Shown in pieces: positions 29,443 through 39,290 of a stretch of 64,000 nt of DNA. Where the stretch lies: NCBI GenBank assembly GCA_020635275.1, contig JACKAA010000003.1, positions 682,173 to 746,172 on the forward strand, written 5' to 3'. The position numbers and the translations under genes are program-made. The stretch comes from Ignavibacteriales bacterium. GTDB lineage: Bacteria > Bacteroidota > Ignavibacteria > Ignavibacteriales > Melioribacteraceae. Each line of letters starts with the position of its first letter. The stretch's first letter is position 1. The notes beneath the pieces were generated by a model, which saw only the letters and a list, made by a program, of their open reading frames with translations, made no database searches and had not been told where the DNA came from.

Positions 29443-30525
29443 TTATTCATATTTTTCTGATAATTCTTTACAAACGTCAATAGCAAATTTTATTTTTTCA
29501 TCAGGAACATCCATTTCAATATCTGGCAAACCTATATCGCATGGACCTAAGTTCATGGCTATAAATTCAAAATCCTTATTTATTTCTTCAAAAGATTTAT
29601 TCTTTAGATCAATTGATTTATAAAGACAGTTTCTTCTAGCGTAAGGAAATATTTCTTTTGCTTTTTTTAGGTCAGTTTCAATTCCCATATCTATATATCC
29701 TACATTTGGAATTTGAGAATATAGATCTAAATATGGTGTTGCTGTCCATGCACAATTATGAATGCCAATTACGTCAAACTTCTCAGCTATTTTTTTATCA
29801 TACTCTAGTAAGGTATTTTTATAAATCTCAGGTCCTACCATATTAACTGTACAATTAGCTACTGTTGCAAATTGATAATCAATTTCAAAAGATTTTTGCT
29901 TTTCATACAATAATGTAACCCCTTGTAAATATGTATCGGATATAATATTAAGTAGTCTTCTTGCAATTTTAGTATTTGATATTAAATCAATCATAAATTC
30001 TTGCCCACGCAATCTAAAGGCAGTATTAAGATTTCCTTGCCAATTTAAAAAACCTCTTGCATTGCCTGCTAACTTATATATTATTTCAACTTGCATTAAA
30101 ATTGATTGAAAGAATTTATTTTCATTTAAATTCGGTACTTCTAATTTTAATATCTCATCTTCAGTTAAATGCTCGCCATATGGCACAGGCCATCGATCCT
30201 CATAAAACTTTAATGGTCTTTCAAATATTGAATCCATTATTCCAATTCCAAAAATCCCGGTCAGTAAGTCAATTGGTTTATTTTCCAAAACTTCACCAAT
30301 GTTATATCCAGGGAATCTATTTTTAATTTCGTTTTTCATTTTTTTATGTGCGTCGTATCTCACTTGAGGGTTTGTATGCCATTCTTCAGAAAAATCAATT
30401 CCGCAGCTTTTATTAAACCATGATGGATTAAAACCCACTACAGGATTTATAAATAACTCATTTCCTGTTACATTATCTCTTATTGGCGGTGCTCCAAGAT
30501 TTATGTAATATTTAAGTTGCTTCAT
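29443..30525 (-). CDS. Uroporphyrinogen decarboxylase-superfamily protein, not HemE
   Basis: This 360-residue cytosolic protein has the URO-D/methyltransferase TIM-barrel pattern. 'ILMQVEIIYKLAG' occurs in the middle, and 'DVIGIHNCAWTATPYLDLY' provides a His and Cys suited to metal binding, as in corrinoid methyltransferases. The tail 'AMNLGPCDIGLPDIEMDVPD' is unusual. The N-terminal porphyrin-binding motif of true HemE is absent. Members of this branch often lie in sugar-catabolic clusters with unknown reactions. It is separated from the TarD-like gene by 169 bp and precedes the PhoD gene by 13 bp. Confidence 0.72.
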   Translation of the reverse strand: MKQLKYYINLGAPPIRDNVTGNELFINPVVGFNPSWFNKSCGIDFSEEWHTNPQVRYDAHKKMKNEIKNRFPGYNIGEVLENKPIDLLTGIFGIGIMDSIFERPLKFYEDRWPVPYGEHLTEDEILKLEVPNLNENKFFQSILMQVEIIYKLAGNARGFLNWQGNLNTAFRLRGQEFMIDLISNTKIARRLLNIISDTYLQGVTLLYEKQKSFEIDYQFATVANCTVNMVGPEIYKNTLLEYDKKIAEKFDVIGIHNCAWTATPYLDLYSQIPNVGYIDMGIETDLKKAKEIFPYARRNCLYKSIDLKNKSFEEINKDFEFIAMNLGPCDIGLPDIEMDVPDEKIKFAIDVCKELSEKYE

Positions 30526-30694
30526 TTTGATATTTTTTTATTAATAATTCTAAAACAATCAAATGTTTTTTAGATCCATAAGAACATAATTAAATTTCAA
30601 ATATCCCACTTAATTTTTAATTTATAATTAATCAAGGACAATGTTCTTCTTACATTTTTTGAAGATTGTTATATATTATTTATTAATAATGAAT

Positions 30695-31858
30695 TCATTT
30701 TAGATCTTTCATTATATTATAAATTTCCGGAACTGATTCGTAACCAATACCAGGATATTCAGGTAATGTGACTTTACCATTTACAATTTCCATATCTTTT
30801 GAAAATTTTCCAAAAGGATAAAAAACCTCGGGATATGCTTCATTGCCATATAATCCGAGTCCAGCAGCAACATGTAAACCAAATTGATGGCCTCCATGTG
30901 GAATACATCTATTTGGAGACCATCCATTTACTTTGAACATTTTTAATATTTCTAAATATTCTATTAAGCCATAGCTTAACACTGGATCGACTTGAATAAA
31001 GTCCCTTTGGGGATTCATTCCTCCATATCTTATTAAATTTCTAGCATCAACATATGAGAAAATATTTTCGCCAGTTGCAATTGGTATTTTTGTATTTTGT
31101 GCAATAGAAGCATTTGATAAGTAATCCAAAGGATCTACAGCCTCTTCATACCACATTAGGTTTAATGGTTCAATTTCTTTTAGAAAATCTAGTGCTTGTG
31201 GTAAGGTAAACCTCCCATTAACATCGACCGCAAGATTTTCACCACTGTCTAAAATTTTTAATACTGCTTCAATTCTTTTTAAATCATCGGTTTGGGATAT
31301 CGCTCCAACTTTAATTTTACAATCATTAAAACCCATATCCATATAATGCTTAATTTCATCTTGTAACCTCTGAACATTTTTACCTTCATAATAGTATCCG
31401 CCTGCAGCATAGGTATAAACTTCATTTTTATAAACTCCATTACAATACTTCTCACCCAAATATTTGTATAATGGTTTATTTTCAATTTTTGCAATAATAT
31501 CCCATATTGCCATATCAATTGTGCCAATGGCAACTGATCTTTCTCCATGCCCACCTGGTTTTTCATTTTTCATCATAACCTTATAACACTTAGCAGGATC
31601 TAAATTATCAATATTATTTTCAAGTAACTCTTCTGCATTTGCATTTAATAATCTTGGAATTATTCTATCTTTTAAGATACCCTCTTGAGAATATCGCCCG
31701 TTTGAATTAAATCCATACCCAATAATTGGTTTTCCATTACTAACTTTATCAGTATGAATAGCAACAACTGAAACTGTCATTTGAGAAAAATCTATTACAG
31801 CATTCTTAATTTTCGAATTAAGAGGATAAGTTTTCTGTATTATCTGAGTTATTCGCAT
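30695..31858 (-). CDS. Enolase-superfamily sugar-acid dehydratase, D-tartrate dehydratase-like
   Basis: This 387-residue protein closely resembles, from memory, the D-tartrate dehydratase of Bradyrhizobium along its whole length: 'GYGFNSNGRYSQEG', 'KPGGHGERSVAIGTIDMAIW', 'YAAGGYYYEGK' and 'NGWSPNRCIPHGGHQ'. The expected catalytic set is present: Lys183 in 'KIKVG', metal ligands Asp212, Glu238 and Glu264, and His321 in 'HGGHQ'. The reaction would be loss of water from an alpha-hydroxy acid to a 2-keto product; D-tartrate to oxaloacetate is the best-known example. The ATG abuts the aldehyde dehydrogenase stop (TAAATG), so the two are coupled. Related four- to six-carbon acids are also possible substrates. 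Confidence 0.86.
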   Translation of the reverse strand: MRITQIIQKTYPLNSKIKNAVIDFSQMTVSVVAIHTDKVSNGKPIIGYGFNSNGRYSQEGILKDRIIPRLLNANAEELLENNIDNLDPAKCYKVMMKNEKPGGHGERSVAIGTIDMAIWDIIAKIENKPLYKYLGEKYCNGVYKNEVYTYAAGGYYYEGKNVQRLQDEIKHYMDMGFNDCKIKVGAISQTDDLKRIEAVLKILDSGENLAVDVNGRFTLPQALDFLKEIEPLNLMWYEEAVDPLDYLSNASIAQNTKIPIATGENIFSYVDARNLIRYGGMNPQRDFIQVDPVLSYGLIEYLEILKMFKVNGWSPNRCIPHGGHQFGLHVAAGLGLYGNEAYPEVFYPFGKFSKDMEIVNGKVTLPEYPGIGYESVPEIYNIMKDLK

Positions 31859-33283
31859 TTAATTCCTATATATAGCTTTTGTTCTACTAAAAAAATCTCT
31901 CGCAAATCTTCCCGATTCAGCAATTCCATAACCAGAATCTTTCCATCCCAATAATGGTAAGGCAACATCTCTATATGTAGTGGGTAGGTTTATATGTGAT
32001 AAACCAGTTTCGACTTTAGTTACAATTTCTTCTAATATTTTTCTATTCTTTCCATAAACAGAAAAGGATAATCCATATCGAGATTTATTTAGAATATTTA
32101 TACCATCTTTGGCATTCTTAACTTTGATTATGCTTATTACTGGCCCAAATATTTCCTCATCAAATATTTGCATATTATCTTTTATATTTGATAGGATCGT
32201 TGGTTCATAAAAATATCCGTATTTTAAATCTTCAGAATTTATTCTTTTACCACCAAGAATAATTTCAGCGCCATTTTTTTTTGCTAATTTAACTGCACTA
32301 TTTGTTTTAAGTAATTGTGATTCACTTATTAATGGACCAATAGTTGATTTTTTATCCATTCCATTTCCTGGATTTAAATTATTAACTGCACTAATAAGTT
32401 TTTTCTTAAAAGTTGTAAATATTTTTTCTTCGACAAGTATACGGCCAGTACCAGTGCACCACTGACCGCAGCAAGCAAAGCTATTAGATACAACTGAACT
32501 AATTGCTAAATCCAAATTAGAATCATTTAAAATAAGAACAGTATTGTTTCCACCCATTTCGGCTTGATATTTAATTAACTTACCGCCAATATTTCTAAAT
32601 ATTTTTTTTCCATTTTTTGTTGAACCAGTAAATGATATTGTTGCAATTTTATTTGACTTAATAATTTGTGGAATTAATTCTGAACCAAAGCCATTTAATA
32701 AATTGACAACTCCAGGTGGAAAACCAACTTCTTCAATAATTTTGAATAAAGTTACAGAAGTTAAAGGTGTATTTTCAGAAGCCTTAACAATAGCTGTATT
32801 TCCCAATGCAAGTGTTGGTATTAGTTTTCTTAAAATAGTAGCTATTGGAAAATTCCAAGGGGTAATTAAAAGACTTGAACCTGTTGGTTCATACCTAATT
32901 TCATGATCACCAACTTTTTCAATTAAATTATTAGTTAAGAATTCTAATTGATAATTTCCTTCCAAAATAGATGCAGAAATTTCTTGTAATGACTCATTAA
33001 AAAGTTTGCCGTTTTCTAAAGTAATAATTTCAGCAAGTTGAGTACGGTTCTTATCAAGTAACCTAATTAATCTGTATAAGTATTCTATCCTTTCATTTAG
33101 TTTAATATTTTTCCACATTGCCCAAGATTTATTTGCTGCTTCGACAGCCTCAAAAGACAAATCTGCATTAGCATACAAAGAAGAAAAAATTATTACTTTT
33201 GAATTAGCTGGATTTACTTTTTGAAATGGTTTACCAGTAGGTGAATGGCACCATTTGTTATTAATAAAGTTCGATTTATTCAT
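31859..33283 (-). CDS. NAD(P)-dependent aldehyde dehydrogenase (semialdehyde type)
   Basis: This 474-residue protein is a full-length ALDH. 'ITPWNFPIATILRKLIPTLA' and 'SFTGSTKNGKKIF' bind the cofactor, Glu242 lies in 'AEMGGNN', and nucleophile Cys276 lies in 'CCGQWCTGTGR'. The closest-looking branch oxidises succinate or related semialdehydes (GabD/alpha-ketoglutarate semialdehyde type). It sits directly before the TarD-like gene, with which it is translationally coupled, and after the aldolase/FAH fusion gene. It could therefore oxidise an aldehyde released by aldol cleavage. The cofactor and substrate are not decidable from the sequence. Confidence 0.9.
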   Translation of the reverse strand: MNKSNFINNKWCHSPTGKPFQKVNPANSKVIIFSSLYANADLSFEAVEAANKSWAMWKNIKLNERIEYLYRLIRLLDKNRTQLAEIITLENGKLFNESLQEISASILEGNYQLEFLTNNLIEKVGDHEIRYEPTGSSLLITPWNFPIATILRKLIPTLALGNTAIVKASENTPLTSVTLFKIIEEVGFPPGVVNLLNGFGSELIPQIIKSNKIATISFTGSTKNGKKIFRNIGGKLIKYQAEMGGNNTVLILNDSNLDLAISSVVSNSFACCGQWCTGTGRILVEEKIFTTFKKKLISAVNNLNPGNGMDKKSTIGPLISESQLLKTNSAVKLAKKNGAEIILGGKRINSEDLKYGYFYEPTILSNIKDNMQIFDEEIFGPVISIIKVKNAKDGINILNKSRYGLSFSVYGKNRKILEEIVTKVETGLSHINLPTTYRDVALPLLGWKDSGYGIAESGRFARDFFSRTKAIYRN

Positions 33284-33357
33284 AAAAAATTACTTCTATT
33301 TATTTTAAATTTTATACAACATTAAATCATCACCTTTTGTGTTTTAAATATAAATTA

Positions 33358-35139
33358 TCAATTTGCCACAATTGTATTAATCAGTACATCCATCCCTTCA
33401 ATTTTAACAATAACTGTATCTCCCGGTTCAGCTATCAATGCCTTTGAAGTGCCAGAGAATATAATATCCCCTGGATTAAGCGTAAGAACTTTTGATAAAT
33501 CAGATACGATTTTTTTTGGTAAATAAATCATATTTGATGTATTGTCATTGTGTTGATTTTTTTTACCTTTACGGGAATTTACAACTGTTAGATTCCATTT
33601 TCTATTTTGCCAATTAATATTTGGATAAATAAAAGGACCGAATGGAGAAAAATTATCTCCTATTTTTAATCCTGAGCTTAATATATTATCAACGGATTCA
33701 TTTTTTTCTTCATTTTTCATAACATAAGAATCGGCATCACCAACTATATCATTGCCAATTGTATAACCAAATATTGCATTTTCAGCTTCTTCTTCATTAG
33801 CATCTTTTACATGTTCTCCAATTACAATAACTAATTCAGATTCCACTTTAACTTTATCAACAGAACTAGGTAGTTTAATTTCTTCCTTTGTAGATGTAGC
33901 AGAGCTTTGTGGTTTTAAAAACCAGCGGACTGTTTTTGGTGGAGCATCATTTTGCCATGCTGATTTGTAAGCCTTACTCAAACCAATAATATTTTGTGGT
34001 TCTGAAGGATTGAGTAATTTTACTTCTTTTATCAATTTAGTATCACCCGTTTTTTTATATTCAAACCATGGAGCTTTATCAATTGTGAAAATTGTATTTC
34101 CCTTAACAAGACCATAACTTATTTCATTATTATACTTATATCTACAATATTTAATTTGTTCCCAAGGCATTATTCTTTTTGTATATAACCTTCCAACCAT
34201 TGCTGCTTGTTCATTACTTCCTGCACCAATCTTAACTCCTTCATCTATTCTACTTTTTACATTATCCGGTAGTACATTATCCAAAAAGTAAAGTCCATTT
34301 TTTTTACATAATTCCAAGACCTCTTTACCGGCATTTTCAACACCCTTTGGTACTGGAGGATCTGCTCGTCCTTCCAGAAAACCTAACGAAAACCCAAAAT
34401 CTCTTGGTCCATGTTCAGCAAAAGCTAATCCAGGCAAAGAGAGGGTCTTAGAAGCATTTTCTAATGCTTTAGGATCTTCAATTTTAACACCCAATATTAT
34501 TTCACCATCAGGATTAAGAGGCCACACATCTGCCTTTTTTAAATATTCTTCTTCTTCTATACCCCAAACCCATGCAGCAAATTTATGACTTCCCCAACCT
34601 CTTGTCCCTTCACCTATTATTTCTTCACTTTGTTTATGAATTGGATAACGAGCTGATTGAATGTATTTTACAACAGCTTTAGGATCTCTTGCCCGAGGCA
34701 AATGAATTCCATGAATACCTGTTGCTAATGCTTGCTGAACCATCCAAGATCCTCCCATAAATGAAATCTCATCAATTCCTAAAACTGGAAGTACCACAAT
34801 TACTGTTGGTGTCCTGTGTCCACTTGGTGTGGGACCTCCATCTACAAGACCTGTCATAAAATCTCTTAATCTTCTAAAATCTAAAGGTTTATGTTCCATA
34901 TCATAAACAATATAATCAGCCCAAGTTTGAGCCATCTCAATACCTTCTTCATATCCACCTAAGGTGTTTGTATATTTGTAATAAACAGGCTGATCCATTT
35001 CAAATAATTCAATTGTCTTGTTTACTCTTTTGGGTTTATAGTCTTGATCAGTGTAGTTTATTTGTGGAAAAACATTACCAGATAAAAGAGATATAATTGC
35101 TATTATTAAAAATAAATTGGTGAAATTACTTCTAACCAT
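33358..35139 (-). CDS. Exported fusion of HpcH/HpaI-type aldolase and fumarylacetoacetate hydrolase (FAH) domains
   Basis: This 593-residue protein starts with a signal peptide ('FLIIAIISLLSGNVFPQ', cut near 26). Residues about 38-350 are an HpcH/HpaI aldolase-like barrel: 'WADYIVYDMEHKPLDFRRLR', 'TGIHGIHLPRARDP', 'ILGVKIEDPKALEN' and 'FAEHGPRDFGFSLG' hold the usual acidic metal ligands. Residues about 350-593 are an FAH-type domain: 'KVESELVIVIGEHV' and 'GYTIGNDIVGDADSY' give the Glu/Glu/Asp metal site. Both domains are normally cytosolic and act on keto acids. Joined and exported they would process such acids in the periplasm. 'GAGGG' precedes the ATG, so the signal peptide start is well supported. 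Confidence 0.85.
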   Translation of the reverse strand: MVRSNFTNLFLIIAIISLLSGNVFPQINYTDQDYKPKRVNKTIELFEMDQPVYYKYTNTLGGYEEGIEMAQTWADYIVYDMEHKPLDFRRLRDFMTGLVDGGPTPSGHRTPTVIVVLPVLGIDEISFMGGSWMVQQALATGIHGIHLPRARDPKAVVKYIQSARYPIHKQSEEIIGEGTRGWGSHKFAAWVWGIEEEEYLKKADVWPLNPDGEIILGVKIEDPKALENASKTLSLPGLAFAEHGPRDFGFSLGFLEGRADPPVPKGVENAGKEVLELCKKNGLYFLDNVLPDNVKSRIDEGVKIGAGSNEQAAMVGRLYTKRIMPWEQIKYCRYKYNNEISYGLVKGNTIFTIDKAPWFEYKKTGDTKLIKEVKLLNPSEPQNIIGLSKAYKSAWQNDAPPKTVRWFLKPQSSATSTKEEIKLPSSVDKVKVESELVIVIGEHVKDANEEEAENAIFGYTIGNDIVGDADSYVMKNEEKNESVDNILSSGLKIGDNFSPFGPFIYPNINWQNRKWNLTVVNSRKGKKNQHNDNTSNMIYLPKKIVSDLSKVLTLNPGDIIFSGTSKALIAEPGDTVIVKIEGMDVLINTIVAN

Positions 35140-35154
35140 CTTTCCCTCATAAAA

Positions 35155-36762
35155 TTATTTTTCATTCAAAGTATATGTTGGCAAAATTTGTATGTTTGTG
35201 ACATTAGAAAAATCACCCCAAATTTGTATTACATTGTTTCTAAAAGATTTAATTAAACTCCATTTATTAATAGATCTTACAATTCTATTTGTTAATCCAC
35301 CTAATTGATTTTTTTGGTTATTGTTAATTATTAATTCAGAGTAGTTTTGTTTCTTTAAATAATAAGAAGATAAAACTTGAAGTTCTATTCCATCATCAAT
35401 AAATGAAGGTGCTATGCTTTGATTCATTTTGTTTTCTGAAAAATTATAAATTCTATTGTTTATAAAATCTGCTTCTGTTTGACTATGTGTAAAGTCCGCC
35501 CAAATGATGTTGTCTTTAATTGTAGTTTTTCCAAGACCTTTTTTTGTTTCTATGACGAGCATATTATCTAAAATTATATTATTACTTATATTTGTTTCAC
35601 TGCGCTGAAAATAAATACCATTATTCTGAGCAACTATATTCTCAATGAATTCACCTCTACTTTCCATAGTAAATCTCATTGCTCCAGAATTTTTAGATGG
35701 ATTTTTATTTCCGATGAAAATATTATTTTTTATAGAAACAAAAAATTTATCTTTAGGTGGATATTGATCAAGTGGTGAATCATATCTATGCTCTTGTCCA
35801 CCAACAAATAAAGCACCTGCATCATCACCTGCTTCATTATCAATAAAATAATTATCTTCAATTTTGGGTGAGCTCCATAATGCTACAAATAAAGCTCCTG
35901 CATCATTGTTCGATCTAGCTTTATTTCCTAAAAAAATATTTCTTTTAATAGTACCTTTGCACCAATTAAATAATGATACAGCCCCTCCATCACTACTTCT
36001 CATTGTATCATCTAAACCAGCAATATTGTTCAGAAAAACATTGTTAATTATTAGTGGATTACAATTTCCATTAAAAGCAATTGCAGCACCTCTGCCATTT
36101 TCTGTTTTGTTATTAACAAATAAATTTCCTCGAATTTCCGGAGAAGCTCCATTACACCCATATACAGCGCCTCCATCATTAGCAGTTTCATGCCAAAATT
36201 TAGGTGCCCATATTGATGGTTTTAGAGTTATATTATTTTCAAATATATTATTTGAAATTATTGGAGATGTCCCATTACAGAAAATGGCAGTTCCATTGCC
36301 TCTATTCTTACCATTTATTATTATAAATCCATCGACTTGCGAACTATCTTTAGCAACAATTAGTCTTTGTTCGTTTTCACTAGTAATAATTGTGGAATAT
36401 CTTTCTAAATCTCTTTCCCAGGTTTCCGGATTAAATCCGCCAAATAAATGAACATTTTCTTTTAATACAATAGTGTTTTTAATTGTATCTGATTTTGCTA
36501 CAAGTATTGCAGTTTTCTCTATAGCCTCATCAATGGCTTTATGAATTGAATTATAAGGATTTTTCTTAGTACCATTACCAATTTCTATATTTGAACTAAC
36601 ATATAGGACAGTAATATAATTTGTTAAGTCAACATTTTCAGTTTTAGGTGAAATTTCATTTTTAATTGATATTAGCTGATTTTCGTTATTAAACTTTTGG
36701 CAACCATTTACAAATATTAAAAGTAGAACAAATTTAATTGATAGAGTATTTTTCAATTTCAT
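35155..36762 (-). CDS. Beta-helix (DUF1565-like) lipoprotein
   Basis: I take the ATG at 36762 (535 residues): the frame runs on to 36795, but that overlaps the upstream gene. The lipoprotein signal ends at 'IFVNGC'. The start of the mature protein ('YVSSNIEIGNGTKKNPYNSI') is the classical opening of DUF1565/right-handed beta-helix proteins. Many short coils rich in Asn and Gly follow ('NIFENNI', 'NLFVNNK', 'NVFLNNI', 'NIFLGNK', 'NYFIDNE'). Such folds are shared by polysaccharide lyases, pectinases and passive surface proteins. No catalytic triad can be picked out. Its place between propeller proteins and the aldolase/FAH fusion suggests a glycan-binding or lyase role. Confidence 0.75.
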   Translation of the reverse strand: MKLKNTLSIKFVLLLIFVNGCQKFNNENQLISIKNEISPKTENVDLTNYITVLYVSSNIEIGNGTKKNPYNSIHKAIDEAIEKTAILVAKSDTIKNTIVLKENVHLFGGFNPETWERDLERYSTIITSENEQRLIVAKDSSQVDGFIIINGKNRGNGTAIFCNGTSPIISNNIFENNITLKPSIWAPKFWHETANDGGAVYGCNGASPEIRGNLFVNNKTENGRGAAIAFNGNCNPLIINNVFLNNIAGLDDTMRSSDGGAVSLFNWCKGTIKRNIFLGNKARSNNDAGALFVALWSSPKIEDNYFIDNEAGDDAGALFVGGQEHRYDSPLDQYPPKDKFFVSIKNNIFIGNKNPSKNSGAMRFTMESRGEFIENIVAQNNGIYFQRSETNISNNIILDNMLVIETKKGLGKTTIKDNIIWADFTHSQTEADFINNRIYNFSENKMNQSIAPSFIDDGIELQVLSSYYLKKQNYSELIINNNQKNQLGGLTNRIVRSINKWSLIKSFRNNVIQIWGDFSNVTNIQILPTYTLNEK

Positions 36763-36763
36763 T

Positions 36764-39265
36764 TTAATCCAATTTATTTTTGAATTGCATTGCATATAGT
36801 TTTGATCCTTTCATACGAAAAATAATTTTAACTTCTTTCCCTTCTAGAGAAGATACATCACTACTGGTAATTATATTATTAAATGCTTCTAAATTTTCAT
36901 AGTTGTCATGTTCATAGTTTGAATTACCATCGCTGGTTCTAATCCATTCAACTTCTGTTTCAATAAAATCACCATTGATATAGACACAATTATCTATTTC
37001 AAATCCTCTTATTGGGTTATTATTTGTATCTAAAAAACCAATTTGAGCATATCCAGTTGCTTCAGTGTCGATATTTATCATTAACCTGTTACCTTTAAAT
37101 AAAAGAGGCTTTGTAATAATAATTGCTTCTGTGCTATATGGAGAATCAATTGAAATAAAACCATCAATTCTTTGAATTAATCTAAATACTGCTCTTTTAT
37201 CATCATATTTTATATGGGCAGAATGGTAGTGAGGTTCGCCAAAATAGTATTGCCATATTTCATTGCCTCGCTTTATCATGCCCTGAGCAATATAGGCTGT
37301 TTTCATATCATAGTTTTCATGTTTTCCTATTCCTACATAAGCTGGTCGGTAAAATCTATTCCAATCAAGACCGTTTCTGCTAACTGCTATTTGTGTTTCA
37401 ATTGGTCCAGAACCCCTTTCTCTTTTAGGATTCTCTAATTCATGTCTTGTAATAGGACCATCATTATAATAATGAAAATAGACTATTGGAAATGCAAAAT
37501 AAGTATCAGGCGCCCAAGGGTATTTTATTGCTTTTGTTATATATAGATCTGTTCCAATTGGATCTTCAACGTCAGGTTTAAACTTAACTGGAAATTCCTT
37601 TCCCCAATCTCCTGGTGTCAGTGGTCCATTATCCAGCCACCATGGCAAAGGATCTCTTATGCGCTCTTTTTTATCAATATTTATATATTCACTTTGCGAG
37701 AGAGGTTTATAAATTATTGGTGATAATAAATTATTTGTTTGAGTTACAACGGAAGCACGCTCAGTAGCTAATCCTGGCGTATGGTGTATGCCTGTTCTAT
37801 GGTAACTAACATACAGTTGACGTTGGTCATCATAAAAGGTACAGGATTGTGTACCATTTCTAAATGGTATGAGAGCAAGTTTCATCCTTTTCCAAACAAA
37901 ACCATCAGGGGAAGTATAAAGATAAGTTCCACGGCTATGATACCCAGTTATATATTTCCATTTGCCTTCACCTTCACTATTAGGATCAATAAAAGGATTG
38001 CCAAGACCTCCAACAGGTTCCAGAATACAATAATTATTATTTCCTTTTATTTGATTTCCTAAATTGGGTCTTGTAAAATTAATTCCATCATCAGAAATAA
38101 ATACTTCCAAATAATCTTTCTCTGCAGAATTATAAATTCTTATTTTACCTTTTTCATCTTCAACAACTGTTAAATGTTTTCTAAACTGCCCTTCAATATC
38201 ACTTATTACAACTTCTCCTTTTCTTGGGGGATTTACGACAAACTTAATACTTTCACATTTTTCAATTAAAAGATTATCAATAAATAAATGTTTTCTACTA
38301 CCTATATCAAACGTATTATTCCTATTTTCAGCTAGTAAAATTGGACCTTTAATTAAACTGTCTTTTTGAGTAATATTTGTATAAGGAGATAAACTTTGAG
38401 ATGGGATAAAATTAGAATTATATAACATCCCTTCTGTAAATCGCAGTTCATCTATTTTTCCTTGAAATTGTTTCTGCCATTTACAATCTCTTCCAATACT
38501 CATGTAATCTTCATCGCCAATATCAAGTTCTTTTAGTCTTATATTTTGTACTGTTGATAACTTTTTACCGTTAATGAAATGTGAAAGAGAATTAGATCTA
38601 GAATCATAGACAAAAGCTACATGTTGCCATTCATTCATTGAAAGATTTGTTTGTAGTCTAATAATATTATCAGAAGCATAATTAACTAACTTAAAGTTGG
38701 TTAAATCGTGTTCAAGTGATATTGAAGTAATATAATTATTTTCACCTCTTGGACCTGTCCCAATTTCAAATAATACTCCTTCTTCAAAAGTTTTACGATA
38801 AGGATAAAACCAGAAATCCACTGTCCAATCAAAATCTCCTAAGTTTAGCTTTGTTGTTGTTGGTTTTCTAAATCCTATTTCTTTTCGCAGGTGATTTTCT
38901 CCACTTGTCATAAATGCTGCAAATTTTGCATTGTGCCATGAAAGAGGTTCGATCGTTCTTCCTGCAGGAATTGACATTTTTTTTAAGCCAAATTCTTCTT
39001 CGCCTTTTGGTAAAGAAATTCTTTCTTGGTTTATTGGGTCAAGTGAATTACCAAATTTTCCTTCTACAATTTGTCCACCAAGCCCGAGTACCAGAGGAAT
39101 ATTATTATCAGAGAAATCTTCAAGGACATGGCTTGGATAAAAACCTATCTGTTCATCGAATAACCACAGAGCAGTTGTCTTATTGTTGGTTTGACAAACA
39201 CTTGTAGCTATACTTATAATAACTAATAAAATAATTTGAAATATTGCTCTAATTCTTTTTAGCAA
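36764..39265 (-). CDS. LamG plus GH43/GH32-like propeller protein, copy 2 of a tandem pair
   Basis: This exported protein of 833 residues uses a TTG start at 39265, preceded by AAGGA; from there it begins with a clean signal peptide ending 'IATSVCQ'. Residues about 30-290 are a LamG/concanavalin-type sandwich ('DFDWTVDFWFYPYRKT', 'MNEWQHVAFVYD', 'GKIDELRF'). After 'RKHLFIDNLLIEKCESI' comes a five-bladed propeller ('RKHLTVVEDEKGKIRIY', 'FIDPNSEGEGKWKYITGYHS', 'DDQRQLYVSYHRTG'). A final beta-sandwich follows. It is clearly paralogous over its whole length to the gene just upstream. The 'LFIDD' architecture is known from marine glycan degraders, but I know of no assigned activity. Confidence 0.82.
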   Translation of the reverse strand: MLKRIRAIFQIILLVIISIATSVCQTNNKTTALWLFDEQIGFYPSHVLEDFSDNNIPLVLGLGGQIVEGKFGNSLDPINQERISLPKGEEEFGLKKMSIPAGRTIEPLSWHNAKFAAFMTSGENHLRKEIGFRKPTTTKLNLGDFDWTVDFWFYPYRKTFEEGVLFEIGTGPRGENNYITSISLEHDLTNFKLVNYASDNIIRLQTNLSMNEWQHVAFVYDSRSNSLSHFINGKKLSTVQNIRLKELDIGDEDYMSIGRDCKWQKQFQGKIDELRFTEGMLYNSNFIPSQSLSPYTNITQKDSLIKGPILLAENRNNTFDIGSRKHLFIDNLLIEKCESIKFVVNPPRKGEVVISDIEGQFRKHLTVVEDEKGKIRIYNSAEKDYLEVFISDDGINFTRPNLGNQIKGNNNYCILEPVGGLGNPFIDPNSEGEGKWKYITGYHSRGTYLYTSPDGFVWKRMKLALIPFRNGTQSCTFYDDQRQLYVSYHRTGIHHTPGLATERASVVTQTNNLLSPIIYKPLSQSEYINIDKKERIRDPLPWWLDNGPLTPGDWGKEFPVKFKPDVEDPIGTDLYITKAIKYPWAPDTYFAFPIVYFHYYNDGPITRHELENPKRERGSGPIETQIAVSRNGLDWNRFYRPAYVGIGKHENYDMKTAYIAQGMIKRGNEIWQYYFGEPHYHSAHIKYDDKRAVFRLIQRIDGFISIDSPYSTEAIIITKPLLFKGNRLMINIDTEATGYAQIGFLDTNNNPIRGFEIDNCVYINGDFIETEVEWIRTSDGNSNYEHDNYENLEAFNNIITSSDVSSLEGKEVKIIFRMKGSKLYAMQFKNKLD

Positions 39266-39272
39266 TCTTAAA

Positions 39273-39277
39273 TCCTT
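39273..39277 (-). promoter_or_regulatory. Ribosome binding site deciding a TTG start
   Basis: AAGGA lies 7 nt before the TTG at 39265. The longer frame starts at another TTG (39298) inside the upstream gene, so the downstream TTG is preferred. It also gives a length nearly equal to the paralogue. Confidence 0.6.
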
Positions 39278-39290
39278 ATAAAATATATTC

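Noticed and set aside
30585..30650. 8-bp inverted repeat (AAGAACAT / ATGTTCTT) upstream of the UroD-like gene
   Set aside because: It is short, widely spaced and AT-rich, within chance expectation for this composition.
35864..36451. Long plus-strand frame of 195 codons inside the beta-helix gene
   Set aside because: It is the antisense shadow of a repetitive low-complexity gene; the minus-strand protein has a signal peptide and a known fold pattern.
36763..36795. Upstream extension of the beta-helix lipoprotein
   Set aside because: It overlaps the preceding gene and would put 11 residues before the lipoprotein signal; the ATG at 36762 fits better.
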